Shown here piece after piece: positions 24,781 to 37,175 of a DNA stretch of 64,000 bases. Position 1 is the stretch's first letter; the number at the start of each line of letters is the position of its first letter. A program made the translations under genes and the position numbers. Below the pieces are notes generated by a model. It made no database searches and was not told where the DNA came from. It was given only the letters and a program-made list of their open reading frames with translations. The stretch comes from Lanius collurio (Eukaryota; Chordata; Aves; Passeriformes; Laniidae): NCBI GenBank assembly GCA_020086605.1, contig JACBWW010000046.1:2595934-2659933 (forward strand). The letters are read 5' to 3'.

Positions 24781-27700
24781 TTTTTCAGCAGTGAAGAAGA
24801 AAGACAAGAGTTTAAAAATTAAAGTGTTTTGAACTATATATTAATCTATATTTGGTACTTATAAGACAGTGAAAATTCCACCAAATTGCATTATCCTCAA
24901 CCCAAGCTATGGCATTTCAGTGACAACTTTGATTGATTAAAGGAGTTTATGCTTTTATTATCATTTAGGTCCTTATAGAAATAAATTGTTTAGATTTTAC
25001 ATTTTTTCCCCTTTCACATGAATTTTTAATTTGTAAGGACAGTAACAATGCTTAGAGTCAATACTGATAGCTATGAGGAGTTCCCATCAGTAAGAATGTT
25101 TTAGGAGATACTCATAAAGGTTTCTTTCTGATGATTTGGACCATGCTGAAGACCCACAGAACTCAACAGAAACTCAGTTGATAATGGGTTTAAAAGAACA
25201 AGCAACATAAATTATCCTCCACTAGAACATCCATCCTCTCAAACATGACTTTTTGCCACAGCAGATCCTCAGTGGAACCGAGGCTGGAAGAGCATCAGGG
25301 CCAAAAAGACCCCAAAAAGATCCCAAGATGAGAAGTGAGACACAACACAGAGCAGCAACCCTGATGTCCTCTCCAAAGAGAAGCCTTTTCTAAAGGAGGG
25401 AGGGTGGAAGCCCCTTCCACTGACAACCCCCCACTTGTACCTTGTGAGGAACATCCCTGGCCACCCCTGTCTCCTACAGCCTTGCCCTCCCATGGAGTTG
25501 TACCTCCAAACTGGTCCTTCCCTACCCTGGCAGCCTTTGCTGGAGCTCAGGAGGACAAAGCAAGCAAAGTGAGGATTAGAGGTGTTCAGATCAATTTCTC
25601 CTCCCTTTGAATGGGATCTCATCCACAACCAGTCTAAATTCAACATGAACAAAGGATGAACTACATCCTTTCCAAACAAATTCTGACATCAAACACATCC
25701 TACATCAAATACAATCTCAATAAAACATAAAGCCCTTTGAAACGCAGAGAACTGTAGCAATAGCAAATTTTGATGGTAATAAAATAAAGCAAGGGCTTTC
25801 CACAGCAACATAAAGGTCACACAGGTTTGGTGCACCTGAGGCACGTCCTCAGCACAGCCAGTAGCAACAAAATTTCTTTCCCATTTGTGCTACAATTAAT
25901 ATCAAATTATTTCCAGGGACACAGCAGCAATTACTCGCACGTCATTGTCACTTAAACTGTCAGGCCTGTGGTTTAACCTTTCAGGAAGAATCCAGTGAAT
26001 CAGAAGTTGACACGACAACACACAGGCACAGGCACAAGGAGAAGGTTGCCCTTATCTGCTGATGCACTCTCTGGTTTCGGTATTTCCCCATTTCCCCCAC
26101 GGCTGCGCTGTTGAAATCCAAATCTTATCGAAGACTTACGTTACCAATGTTCAGTTTTTTCATAGATTTCACACTGTGCAATGTTCTTTAAGAGTTCTCA
26201 ACTCTAAGAGTCATGTACATGTATGGGGAACCAGCTTTCCTTTGAAGAAAAAGAAAAAAGCAGAAGGCTGAAAGCAAATAAAATCTTAATTTTTATGAAA
26301 TTCATGCATTTTTAAAAACTGTGTTAATTTATTTGCTGATACCCAATTTTTTTCACCTTCCTTTCTCTCACATTTCCTCATTTTAGCAACACATCTTCCT
26401 GCACACTGTTGGACCTCAAGAGCTTTATTCAGATATTGAGGGCATTTAATAAACAGCACAAGGAAAAGTTGGGATGAAAATCTGAAATGACAAAAACGTT
26501 GCCCAGCATGTTAAAGTCATTTATGTGGAATAAACTGCTGAGGTTTAATACTGTGCATGTAATTTCTCTGAATTGTTCAAGACAATGACAATGGCAACAC
26601 TTAACCCTATTTTGGGTTGAATTTCAGTTGCTATCAGGACACCTGGATTTCTTGAAATGTATTTCATACTCCAAAATGTATATTTAAAGTGATTTACTTT
26701 ACAAATACCTGTTCTTGAAGAAATGACACTAAATAGCTCTGTTTGCACAAGGGAAACTGCTACTTATCGAGCATGGCAGTGGCAATTTTTTTGCTATTAA
26801 TTATTACTTCCTGTGAAAATCAGACACCAAACAAGTTATGGGGATGTACAGTGCCACAAACATTATATTGCTTAATGTTTTCCCTTATTTTGGCCACAAG
26901 ACTTAGTTGAGTCAGTCTGTATTGGCAATACACTTAAACTACTGATAAATAGATTAGCTTTTTCATTTGCAGAAAGAAAACAAAGAAGTTTGCTATGAAA
27001 ATTGTACTAAAAATCCCAATATAAAGGGGTTTTCTGTGTATTAAAAACTGTGACATATATACACACATGTATATAGCTATATCTAAAAAAATAAAACTAT
27101 TTATTCTAGACTACAGGTCAAGAACATATCTGAACATCCTGATACAGGACACACCAAATGAGCAGACAACCTGTGGGGACAATGCAAACTTCAGGAGTCA
27201 TTGTAAAATAGATCTTCTAAAAGGTAATGTTTTAATTTACATTTTATGTAAGAACGCTGTGCACATATTCTACAGATCAAACTGAAATTAAAAATACTGA
27301 AAACATCTAGAATAATGCACCTTAAATGATACTGTAAAATGATGCTTTTAAGAGTATTTGATTTTGCAAAAGACATTTTAAGGTAACATTAAATGAAAAT
27401 ATATTTTGAAGCCCCTTAAACTTGCAGAGGATGTTGCAGTGCTTGCTCATGTAGAAGGCTAAGATGTAAAATCCAGAGCTACAACACAAGATCCTTTATT
27501 CTGCCCCCCTGGCGATCTCGAGCTGACCTCTGCAGACCATACTCTCTGGAATACTGTGGGAATATCTGCAAAGCCAAAACCTCACTTAGTCCCCCCTGCC
27601 CTCCTGAGTGAGTTGGAAGTGCTCTGCAAGAGGATTACTTCCAGCCTTCAAAACATTTGGGGAAGGAGAAGATTCAGCAGTGCTTGCAGCAAGGCATGGA

Positions 27701-28369
27701 TGTGTCCTGTCCTGAGAGGAGCAGCGTGCCAGGGAAACTCCTTGGAATTCTGTCACTGCAGCCTCACAGACACCTCCACTGCTGCCTCCTGCAACTGCCA
27801 CCAATTACTTCAAAGTTGGTGGAAATCATTTTATCCTGTGTTTCAATGGAGGGGTGTGCCAGAGGCAAGATTTCCATAGAGGAAAGAGTGGGAGTTGTGT
27901 TCCCCACTCCGGCTCTGACACACCAAATTCAGACATTTGGGTTTTTACACATTTCCACAGGTCTGGGAGCAGCGTTTTCTCTCAGTTCCTCCAGACTGTG
28001 TCAGGCAACAGGCACAACACCATGGGCTGCCTCTGTCTGGAGGATGTTTCCTTCCTTCAGGAAAGTGCACTAATTCATCAGTGATTTAACCTATAGACAT
28101 TTGAAGGTTGGAGAGCACCTCAGAGGGGCTGTTGACCTTCAGCAACTGGAAGAATTGAAGCTCCAGCCTTAGTCAATATATATTTATCTTTCTGTTGGGA
28201 CTATTACAACTGTTCAAGTAATGCTGACCTTGAAACTTCTGCACACGATGCACCAGAATAATGATCCCTGAAGGAAGAGTATAAAAATACCTAAATAGGA
28301 TATCTAAATCCAAAATGCACATAAAGATAAAAGGAAGCATTTCAAAATGTGAAGTCGCTTAAGATGAGG
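24781..28369. other. Non-coding sequence, no gene seen
   Basis: AT-rich unique DNA. A 136-codon minus-strand ORF (25269-25679) and a 138-codon plus-strand ORF (27657-28073) each overlap ORFs on the opposite strand and show no domain or splice support. A short alternating purine-pyrimidine tract lies at 27053-27075. Confidence 0.55.
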
Positions 28370-28560
28370 TAATATTATTGAGGCTCCATTAATTATAATT
28401 TGAATAACATTGCTAAATACCATAATTACACATTTCTAAATATTTTAATGATAGGATATAATTTATGTCAAAGACCTTGTTTGTTTCACTGTGAAATCTT
28501 TTCCTATTTGTAATTAATTTAATGTCTGACTGACAGCCTCATAAATCGAAATCATCTTCA
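28370..28560. promoter_or_regulatory. Possible homeodomain-site-rich conserved element
   Basis: Several TAATTA-type cores cluster here (CATTAATTATAATTTG near 28388 and GTAATTAATTTAATG near 28511), with no ORF or recognised repeat. AT-rich sequence generates such cores easily, so support is weak. Confidence 0.12.
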
Positions 28561-30742
28561 TCTTCTGGAGATGCAGAACACCAAGAGCACAAAGCCTTAA
28601 CCCTGGGCCTTGGGCTTTTGCAACTTTGCTGCAGACAGAAAATTACAAGAAATGAAATGGTTTCACATAATATCCCAGTTACTTTTGCCCTCACATTTCA
28701 CACAGAACTTCTCAAATTTGAGATTCAAACAGCAGCCAGGACCAATTACATTAATCAAAAATATTATGGTGCTACCTACAGGCACCATAAAATGAACCCT
28801 CCCTGGGGCCTCTCTTTTTCTAATACTCAATACCTGACAGGGGCAGCTGGAAAGTTTTTTAAAGCATATTTTTGGAGATGATTTCTCCAAAGAGAAGGCT
28901 AAAACTCTCTCTTGGAGGTGGCTGGAGTAAAGATGAGAATCATCAGAAGGAGGCTTTGAGCACAGAATATTCTGACATAGTTTCACCTCCAGCCTTAAAA
29001 CAACCATACTCCATATGTAAAATTATATTAAAAGATCCCCAACAGAAAAGCACATCCAAAGTCTTTAAGTTGTCTGTTTGAATTCTCTTCAGGACATTCC
29101 AAAACCAACACAAAAATCCTTTAAATTCCAACTGCAGCTACACACCATCCATCAGTGACCCACCTGAGCTATTTACAGGTTTTAATTGAAAGAATTACCA
29201 TTTAAAAACTCGCACTAAAGACAGTCTGTTAGATTTTTAAACCCACTACTCTCCTCACTCAGGCTCCTCCATTCTCTTTTCTGGAGAGCCCAGGGCATTA
29301 ACACAAGGCTGATCAGTGGCATCAGAGACATCAGTACACAAAAACACCCAAAATCACTGTTATCAAGGAATAGTTTGTTTTCTTCCTCCCTTTGGACTGT
29401 TCATCTCACTTCAGAAGACCCAGTAACTACCTGAAGAAAACCATCTCGCTTGAACACTTTGTTAACAAGGAGTAACTTATTTTCAAGTGCAAATGTGACC
29501 TGAGTCAGCTACCAAATGTATAAAATAAACATGTCCACATCTTACAAATTATTTTTCAACCTCACCACAGATTTCATAACTGTCAGCTTTCTGGCTGTCT
29601 GGAATTTTCTATTTTCTAAAAGGCTGAATCAACAGAATCAGCATTATTCTTTCTAACTGACCTGATAAGCTCTTGTTGTTCGAGAGGGAGAAGGAAACTC
29701 ACGCTCCAACCCCTCCAATTCAGAACCTGGGGGAATTTTTAAATATGCTCCCACCACTTGCAGCTGCCAGGATGCAAAGTGGGGAAAAAAAGGGCTGTAA
29801 AATAGCAGTAGAGTCTTTTTGCAGCTACATTCAACTTGTGAAAAATATTTTTGGCTGCGTTAAAACATGAAGCACAAGAAGTTCTGTAACTGAACATCTC
29901 CCACCAAAACCCCACCTGAACACTGAGGTAGGATGGACACAGACACCACCACCACAGAGAGTATCTAAGGGCAACTACACAAGAACTTTTCTCTTAAGTG
30001 CATTTTATTTGGGCTCAGGAGAGCCAGTACGCTTTTATTTTGCATGGTATCATCCCAGATGCTGTTGTGTCTCAGATTTATCTGTGCATTTCCCATTGGG
30101 ATACAGGAGTTTGCATTAAAATCTGATCCCTCAAGCAGTTATTGCTTTTCCTACTGCAGCCAATAAAGGGCTACCTTAAAAGAGGAAAAAACGGTAAAAA
30201 CTGCACCTATACAATGCAGTTCAACGTGGTACATGGAGTTTTATCTCACTCATATACTGCATAATAAAATTTACTGTTATATTAACTCTCTTCCATGATG
30301 TCCACTGGATTAAGGCAGCAAGAGAAGTGGTTTTTTTCATAAAGAAATCTGCTGGGTTTGGAAAAATGAGGCTCAGCTGGGGATACAAGAACTTCAGCTC
30401 TTGGTAACTAGGTCAGTATCAAACCTGTCAGTGCATGAGTCACTCCTGTCCAAGGATTGCTTGGTAAAATGAAGCCAGAGAGCTTTGGACACCTTCTGCC
30501 CAACACCATAATCATAAATTCTGCCTCCAGGAGATTGCTCCGCTCTGAAATCCACAGAAAGGCCCATGCAAGCAGTGCTGCACAGAAGGATAATCCTCCT
30601 GGATAGCCTGGGGAGAGCTGCTTCAGAGCCCCTGTTCCCTGCCACAGAATCCCTGCTGGACTGACGCTGCAGGATGCCACAGAGATGAGCAGAGCGGGAG
30701 CGCAGGGACCCCAAACCTGACAGAGCCTGTCCAGCTGCCTCC
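28561..30742. other. Non-coding sequence, no gene seen
   Basis: Unique AT-rich DNA. ORFs of 114 to 145 codons near 28663-29007 and 30394-30845 have no domain. The latter two run out of the adjacent CR1 3' end. Confidence 0.55.
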
Positions 30743-31385
30743 ACAGAATCACGGAATAACGAGGTTGGAAGAGTCCAAGATCAGAGTCCACCCCATGCCC
30801 CAACATCTCAACTACACCATGGCACCAAGTGCCATGTCCAGTCATTTTTTGAACACATCCAGAGATGGTGATTGTACCACCTCCCTGGGCAGACCATTCC
30901 AGTATTTTATTATTCTTTCCGTGAAAAACTTTTTCCTAATACCCAGCCTATTCCTTCCTTGACACAGCTTGAGACAGAGTCCTCTTGTTCTGTCAGCTGC
31001 TGCCTGGTGGAAGAGACCACCTCCCACCTTTCAGGAAGCTGTAGAGAGCAATAAGGTCACCTCGAAGTCTCCTTTTCTCCAGGACACACCACCTCACTTC
31101 CCTCAATCCCTCCTCACAGGGCTTGTGTTCCAAGCCCCTCACCAGCCTTGTCCCTTTCTCTGGACACCCTCAAGCATCTCAATGTCCTTCCTAAACTGAG
31201 GGGCCCAGAACTGGACACAGCACTCGAGGTGTGGCCTCACCAGTGCCGAGCACAGGGGGGGAATGACCTCCCTGCTCCTGCTGGCCACACAATCCCAAAC
31301 ACAGGCCAGGACACCGATGGCCCTCTTGGCCACCAGAGCACTCAGGGCAGGAGCAGCAGAGCTAACCCAGGAGTGCTGCAGAAGG
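30743..31385 (-). mobile_element. CR1 LINE, 5'-truncated, degraded ORF2 C-terminus and 3' UTR
   Basis: The element lies on the minus strand with its 3' end near 30743, where the plus strand starts ACAGAATCACGGAATAACGA, the reverse complement of the usual CR1 tail. Translating the minus strand gives hallmark pieces of the CR1 ORF2 C-terminus in order: [59 protein letters not shown] and [16 protein letters not shown]. The second piece is in a different frame from the others, and an in-frame stop follows VQRKGQGW, so the copy is broken by indels and a stop. Only about 640 bases of a roughly 4-5 kb element remain, as is typical of 5'-truncated insertions. It is dead as a mobile element. Confidence 0.93.
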
Positions 31386-34300
31386 CTCCCAACAGACCCA
31401 AGGGAAAGCTCCCACAGCACTACAGGCATCACATCTTAAGGGACAAATGAAGCTTTTCCTTCCAGGTAAGAATCGCTGCTGACCAGAATGTGGAGAGAAT
31501 TCCTGAATATGTGCCTTCTCTGAAGGGACAAACATAATTTCTTGATGCTACCTCAAAAAAAATCACATTAACTTCCTCAAAATCACCCAGCACAGTCCCA
31601 AAATACCAGTATTGATTAAATCAGAACATAAATACTAATTTTTTTCCAAGAGTGGTCTAATTATTGTTTATTTTACACATAAGGAAAGTCTCTTAAAAAT
31701 TGTGAACAATCTCCGTATTTCATTCAGCCTGCAGAATATCTCAGTTTTGCCCTGTACTGTTTTAGCCTGGGGAGCAGCAGAAGATAATAAAGTTTAATGG
31801 GTACTATTACCTAATTATTCAAAATTCAAGGTCTCTGGGACGTCAGGGGCCAAGACAAAAACTTACTAATTGAAAAAAAACAAGTACATAAACAATTTCT
31901 TGTAACTTCACTTCCTTTATTACATATTATATTAAAACTTGATGGAAAATGTTGACTCAGAAGAGCTAAATACAACCAAAAGATTCCTTATATTCAGCAT
32001 AACATATTTTAATGCTACTCATAGAATGTCCCTAGCCTTGTTAATTTAATATTATTCTTCCCATATATTTTAGGCCAGTGGTACAGGAAACTGGGATAGG
32101 TGGGATAGGAATTACATCACTTTAATTTCTCGAGGATAACAATTAAAGCTCTGCCAACCCATGTACTATGTTATACTAAATTTATGAACAAAGGTGACGC
32201 TGAAGATTAATCAGCACATACAGGCCTGTCAGACTCCTCTAACTCCACAACATGAATTTATTATGCAAAAATGGCTAAAATACGTGAAATTTACTGGCTT
32301 AGACACAGAATGTTCCTTACTCAGCAAGTCTTCACCATGTTCAGAGATGTTTCTTTAACCAAACAGCGAAGCAGGACAGAATCTGAGCCAGCACAGGCCT
32401 CGTTATGATTTATACCACAATAATTACATTCAGGATGGTGGCTAAGGGATTCAGGAGCTCTGATGGGGTCTAGGACCAACTGTGGATGGAGGTGGCCACT
32501 CCCAGTCTATCCCCATCCCTGGGCTGGTTCCAAGGACAGCCCTCCCTCCCTCCCTCCCAGGCTGTACAGGACACACCCTAAACCAGTTCTCCTGCAGCTC
32601 AAGTGCAACACACACAGTTTCCCTAAACACACCACGTGTTAACTCAGAAATCCATGGAAAAGTCAGAAATCCATGGAAGAGCAGCTGCATTAAAAAAAGG
32701 ATCACGCAGTTATGTAACCAGTGTATGGAAAGGATCCTATTTCCCACATTTGGCATTTGCCCAATTACTAAGAGCTTTACTTTCCAACCTCAATATTATG
32801 TTACTGAAGCTCATTTTTTTTTAATTGGGGAAGATGGAATATTATCTCTGTTGTACTCCAAATCGCTTTGGAACATAATGTTTTAAACAAACTTCCAACC
32901 AACACTGTACAGATGGCACAAAGCCTCTCCAACTTCATTACAACAAATAAAAATGATGTACAGTTTGCTGAGGACTTGTTCAGCACAGAAATTCCCAGGT
33001 ATCACCTTCACTGCACAGTGCTGAAAGGTGCCTGGAACTCTTTATATGATGCTGGAGGTTTACTCAGAAGCAGCAACTCAAAGTTGTTATGAAGTTAATG
33101 GTGAGGATGTACAATAATCAAACCACTAATGAGCTGTAAGCTCCCATGTGAAACTGGAAAGTCTTCCTTTAAAAAAAAAAATTTTTCTTACTGTATCCTC
33201 AGCAATGTACAGGAACAGCAGAAAATCTCTAACAAATCTCTTCAGTTTTTCAGTGAAAACAATGACCAGAAGATACACTAATACTGCACCAAACTCTAGG
33301 GAATCCAAATTTTTGGAGTAGAAACAAGCTCTCTATCTCCCCAATCAATTTCCTCAGCTGTTACAATTTCAAAATACTTTGAAAACAACCAAAACAGGGT
33401 GGACATTTCTCCTTCAAAATACAAAAATTCTAAAACCTGTTTTTGTAGGCAGAGGGAAAAAACTATTTTCTGTAGGTTGCAGAGGAGAGTTAAAAACTCA
33501 AGATTATACTGGCACATTGTAGCAGAAAAACCCACTTATTGGGAAATACTAATTAGCTTTTTCATAAATTAAAATGCCTGGGTTTGGCATACACAATTTG
33601 CCTTTCCTCAAGACAGAAACAGGGCAGAAAACAGTAATTCAGCTAAAAACAGCATTGAATACATATCTGTAACTGACACCCACAAGTTATAAATCTATAA
33701 ATTAATAAATTTACTTTATGTTTGCCAACAAATCTTGAGACTCGGGTATTCCAGTCTTAAACATTTTGAGGAAGGAAGAGGAGGGGGAATAAAAAGAAAA
33801 TACATGTTTGCAAATGCTCTTTCAGTTCCCCCTGGAAATCATGAGGAATCCAAGGTGGCACCCAAGAGCCCTGACTCCACAGAACCACTTTCCCCCAGTA
33901 AAGGGAAGCTCCATCATGCCAGGGGCACATCCAGAGCTCACACCACCACAGGTATTTAAGCCAAGAGACACCAGCTCAGAGGAGAACACCCAAATTCTGC
34001 AAGAAGGTTACAAAAATTCAGAATCCTAAATATTCTGTAAAAAAATACAGGCTGCTAATGCTTCATACTTAGAGGAAAGATCCTTTAGCTCAGAAGGACC
34101 AGCAACTTCTTTAAGTAATGTAAGGTATGTAACAAACACACAAATATATCACATATAATATACAGAACAAACAAAATAAGCAGTTTCCTGGACGTAAATA
34201 CATCTAAATTTTGTTAAATGGTTGCAAAAAGTCATGGTGAACAGACACAAGTCTGTTTCTTGAATACACACAGGAAAAACACACACAAACTTTGGTAAAA

Positions 34301-35027
34301 CAGAAGAACAACAACTGTTTGTACTGTGAGAAATAATAAGAGAAAGGTTTTGCTGGTCACTCTTGGGTTTTATCACATCTGAACTGCCACAAGCTTAGAC
34401 AAGTATTTCTTTCAGCTAATCCTCATTAGTCACTCATTTCTTGACAATATTAGCAAAGCACAAAAGCTGATAAAGAACACCAAGAATTATTTTGCTGGAG
34501 CAGGCTCTCTGGGATGAGAGAAGACTTTACCTGTTTAGATCTTTTGTCCCTGCATTTTGCTTTTGGCTTTGTTTTGCTTTTAAATTGCTTCCTTTATTCA
34601 AGGGGGAAAAAAATATTTGTAATATGTAGAACATTAACACACAAGTTTTTCCCTCTGCTTAAATGCTACAAATACAGCAGCAATGGGCAAATCTGTTCTC
34701 AGAACAGAACCTTTTGCTTCCTTCCTCCACCTGGTGTCCAAGATAAAAGCACATTACTGAGAAAGAAGAGCAAGAAAATGCAAAGATGCGGGGATGTTAA
34801 AAGTACAGCTCCACATCCTTTGACTTACAGAAAAGTTTCAACTCAGTGATTACCTTAATTCACAAATGGGAACAGCAGCTGGTGAGCTACCAGGATAGCT
34901 TTCCCAAGTCATTTTGATTTTTTCATAAACAAAGGATCCAAGCAGGACTCTTTGATCCTGCCTGACGTAAAAACCAGGGATGAAAAGGCTGGAAGCACTG
35001 CAATGTGTCTGCATCTGCCAGCTCCTG
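31386..35027. other. Non-coding sequence, no gene seen
   Basis: Unique AT-rich DNA between two CR1 copies. It holds an abutted acceptor/donor at 31464-31467, a short 18-base repeat of TCAGAAATCCATGGAA near 32643-32670, and a CTCF-like site on the minus strand at 34722-34740. The 134-codon ORF at 32482-32886 overlaps an antisense ORF and has no domain. Confidence 0.55.
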
Positions 35028-35300
35028 GGTTCAGGTCAGTCTCTGCTCCCAGGCAACTGGCAACAGGACAAGGGGAAATGGCCTTAAGCTGTGCCAGGGG
35101 AGGTTCAGGTTGGGTATCAGGAAGAAATTCTTCACTGGAAGAGAGGTCATGCTCTGGAACAGGCTGCCCAGGGAAGTGGTGGAGTCACCATCCCTGAAGC
35201 ATTCCAGAAATGTGGATGTGGCACTCCACAGCACGGCTCAGGAGCCAAAGGTTGGACTCAATGATCTTGGAAATCTCTTCCAACATTAAAGATTCCATGT
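35028..35300 (+). mobile_element. CR1 LINE 3' fragment
   Basis: The plus strand encodes [20 protein letters not shown], then [11 protein letters not shown], then the 3' UTR wording GGTTGGACTCAATGATCTTG. It ends near 35300 at CATTAAAGATTCCATG, where the short terminal repeats of CR1 would be. About 270 bases remain. It is in the opposite orientation to the copy at 30.7 kb, so the two form a distant inverted pair. The coding part is nearly intact but only a fragment of the ORF. Confidence 0.95.
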
Positions 35301-35939
35301 CTACATAAAGAAGTTCTCAAGGGCAAATGGTAGCAAAGTGGCCTTGCTGCAGACCCTGCAAACTACTGCAAACTACTGCTGCCTTCTGGGCTCTCACTGT
35401 AGGGAGAGCAACTGCACTGGCACTGGGAGAGACTGGCTGAACCAGGGCCAACAAGTCCCTAGATCAAGCCTAGAAGGCTTCCTGGTTTATGAACAAATAC
35501 AGAAAATACAAATTTTAAATCCTACAGTCCTTGTAAGGCTCTTCTCATGCCCTCTGTTTTCTAATATGAAACTGATACAGAGCTCACAACAGATTAACTT
35601 CTTTTGTTCCCGACTACTCCATTTTTTATATACTGTTAGTAAGGCAATATTGCAGTATGTTTTCCTCTCATATTGGTTTTGAAGATATTTCACAAGTGAG
35701 ATAAGGTTCCTTCTAAAAATCCTGGCTCTTTAGGTGTTAAACACAAGTAGTAAATCCACTCTGTCAAATTGCCCCATTTATAATATTTAATCTTCCTTCT
35801 GTAATCAGGAGAGCTGAAGTACACATTCAGAGTTGCTTTCCTTTGACACAGTTCTCTTATTACTGTCTCTTTTCCTCACATAATGTCCCACAGCAGCTGT
35901 GCCATTATGATGATGCTTTCTCTTCTCTCTTTTTCTTTT
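35301..35939. other. Non-coding sequence, no gene seen
   Basis: No recognised repeat or gene. ORFs of 68 and 114 codons overlap on opposite strands. The stretch ends in an exceptionally long pyrimidine run (35925-35943) leading to an AAACAG acceptor-like site. Confidence 0.55.
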
Positions 35940-36420
35940 TTTAAACAGCCTCTCTAGCACAAATAATTAAAACATGTATTTACCTTCCATCGCTTGGCTG
36001 AGACTAAGTGCACATTTTGCAGGGAGGGGGGCAGTTGTTTGTTTCTTTTTATTTTATTTCTGAGCAGTGACATATTGATGTTTCGGATAATAAATCATTC
36101 CAATTTGTTCATCCCTGCCAACAATGGTTTTAATCTTCATTTACGACTTGCAAAGTCCGTTTTGTTGGAAGCGTTTGATAAAATACTCAATTACCATTTT
36201 TTTTTGCACTGCAGTTCAACTGCTGTGCTGATAAAGGCTCTAGCTCAGAAGATAAACTGCAAATAATTCCTGAAGAACAAATGTCAGAGGCAGTTTACAA
36301 TGAATGGGATTTTTTTTTTGAGCAGATTATTCTCCCACCAAAGTGACAGGGCAGCTCAATATTTATTTTGTTGAGAATGTCATTTAAATATTGTTTGACA
36401 CCTGCTCCCTGCAGTCAGCT
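35940..36420. promoter_or_regulatory. Possible conserved non-coding element
   Basis: Non-repetitive sequence with several retained CpGs (ATCGCTTGG, TTTCGGATA, TTTACGACTTG, GTCCGTTTT, AAGCGTTT) and AT-rich homeodomain-like cores. It is followed by a smooth AT-rich block (CAATATTTATTTTGTTGAGA at about 36357). No ORF is supported. Texture and CpG retention suggest constraint, but no alignment is available. Confidence 0.2.
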
Positions 36421-36749
36421 ACTCAGCACCGAGCACTTTCAAGGGGTTTGGAGTGAGGTTCCAGCTCTACTGCATCTACTAACATATTTCAGGGACTTGA
36501 TTTAAGCAGAAATGGCAGCTTCAAGACACACTTGGCAATTCTTCTCAGGTAAATAAAGGGAACCACCACCAGAATGCGTGTGCTGCACACACCTAAGTGC
36601 CCAGGGACCCTGGAAAATCACAGAGCAAATGTGCAAGCAAAGGTGGGACCTAAGGAAGAGGCTGAAATTTCCAACTTATCCCCATGCAGCTTCCACGATA
36701 TTAAACCCAAACCCAAATTATTTCAGGTAACTTTCCATCCCTTCACGTC

Positions 36750-37175
36750 TAGGAGAGGTGTCCCAGGAGCTCTGTGCCATCTTCCCCCATGGATACACTC
36801 CAGATGGCTCTGGTGGGCTGCTGGCTGTGCTCAGCTCATCACACACAGTCTCTGCTGCTCCTTCCCCTGCTCCAGAGTGGGGTCCCTCCCATGGGAGACA
36901 CTTCCATGAATTTCTCCACGAGTCCTTCCCACAGGCTGCGGCTCCTCCTGAGCTGCTCCAGCGTGGCTCCCTTTCCATGGGGTGCAGTCCTTCAGAATTA
37001 GGCTGCTCAGTGTGGGTCCCCTGCGGGACCACAGCTCCTGCCAGGATCCTGCTCCAGTGTGGACTTCCCGTGGGGTCACAGCCTCCTTCAGGCATCCCCT
37101 GCTCTGGGATGGGCCCCTCCAGGGGCTGCACGTGGATCTCTCACCCCAGCTCCAGGGGCACAGCTGCCTCACCAC
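36750..37175 (+). repeat. Passerine ERV-associated GC-rich repeat fragment
   Basis: This is a GC-rich segment of imperfect units built on CTGCTCCAG-GTGG and GGGGTCACAGCCTCCTTC phrases (for example at 36970-37110). From memory this wording belongs to an abundant passerine endogenous-retrovirus-associated repeat. No intact retroviral ORF or LTR pair is visible. The 111- to 176-codon ORFs that cross it on both strands are by-products of its low stop content. The orientation given is simply the strand on which the wording was recognised. It could instead be part of an LTR or of an internal non-coding region. Confidence 0.55.

Noticed and set aside
25269..25679. 136-codon minus-strand ORF
   Set aside because: Composition is ordinary for a GC-richer patch. 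It is antisense to another ORF and no homology is recognised.
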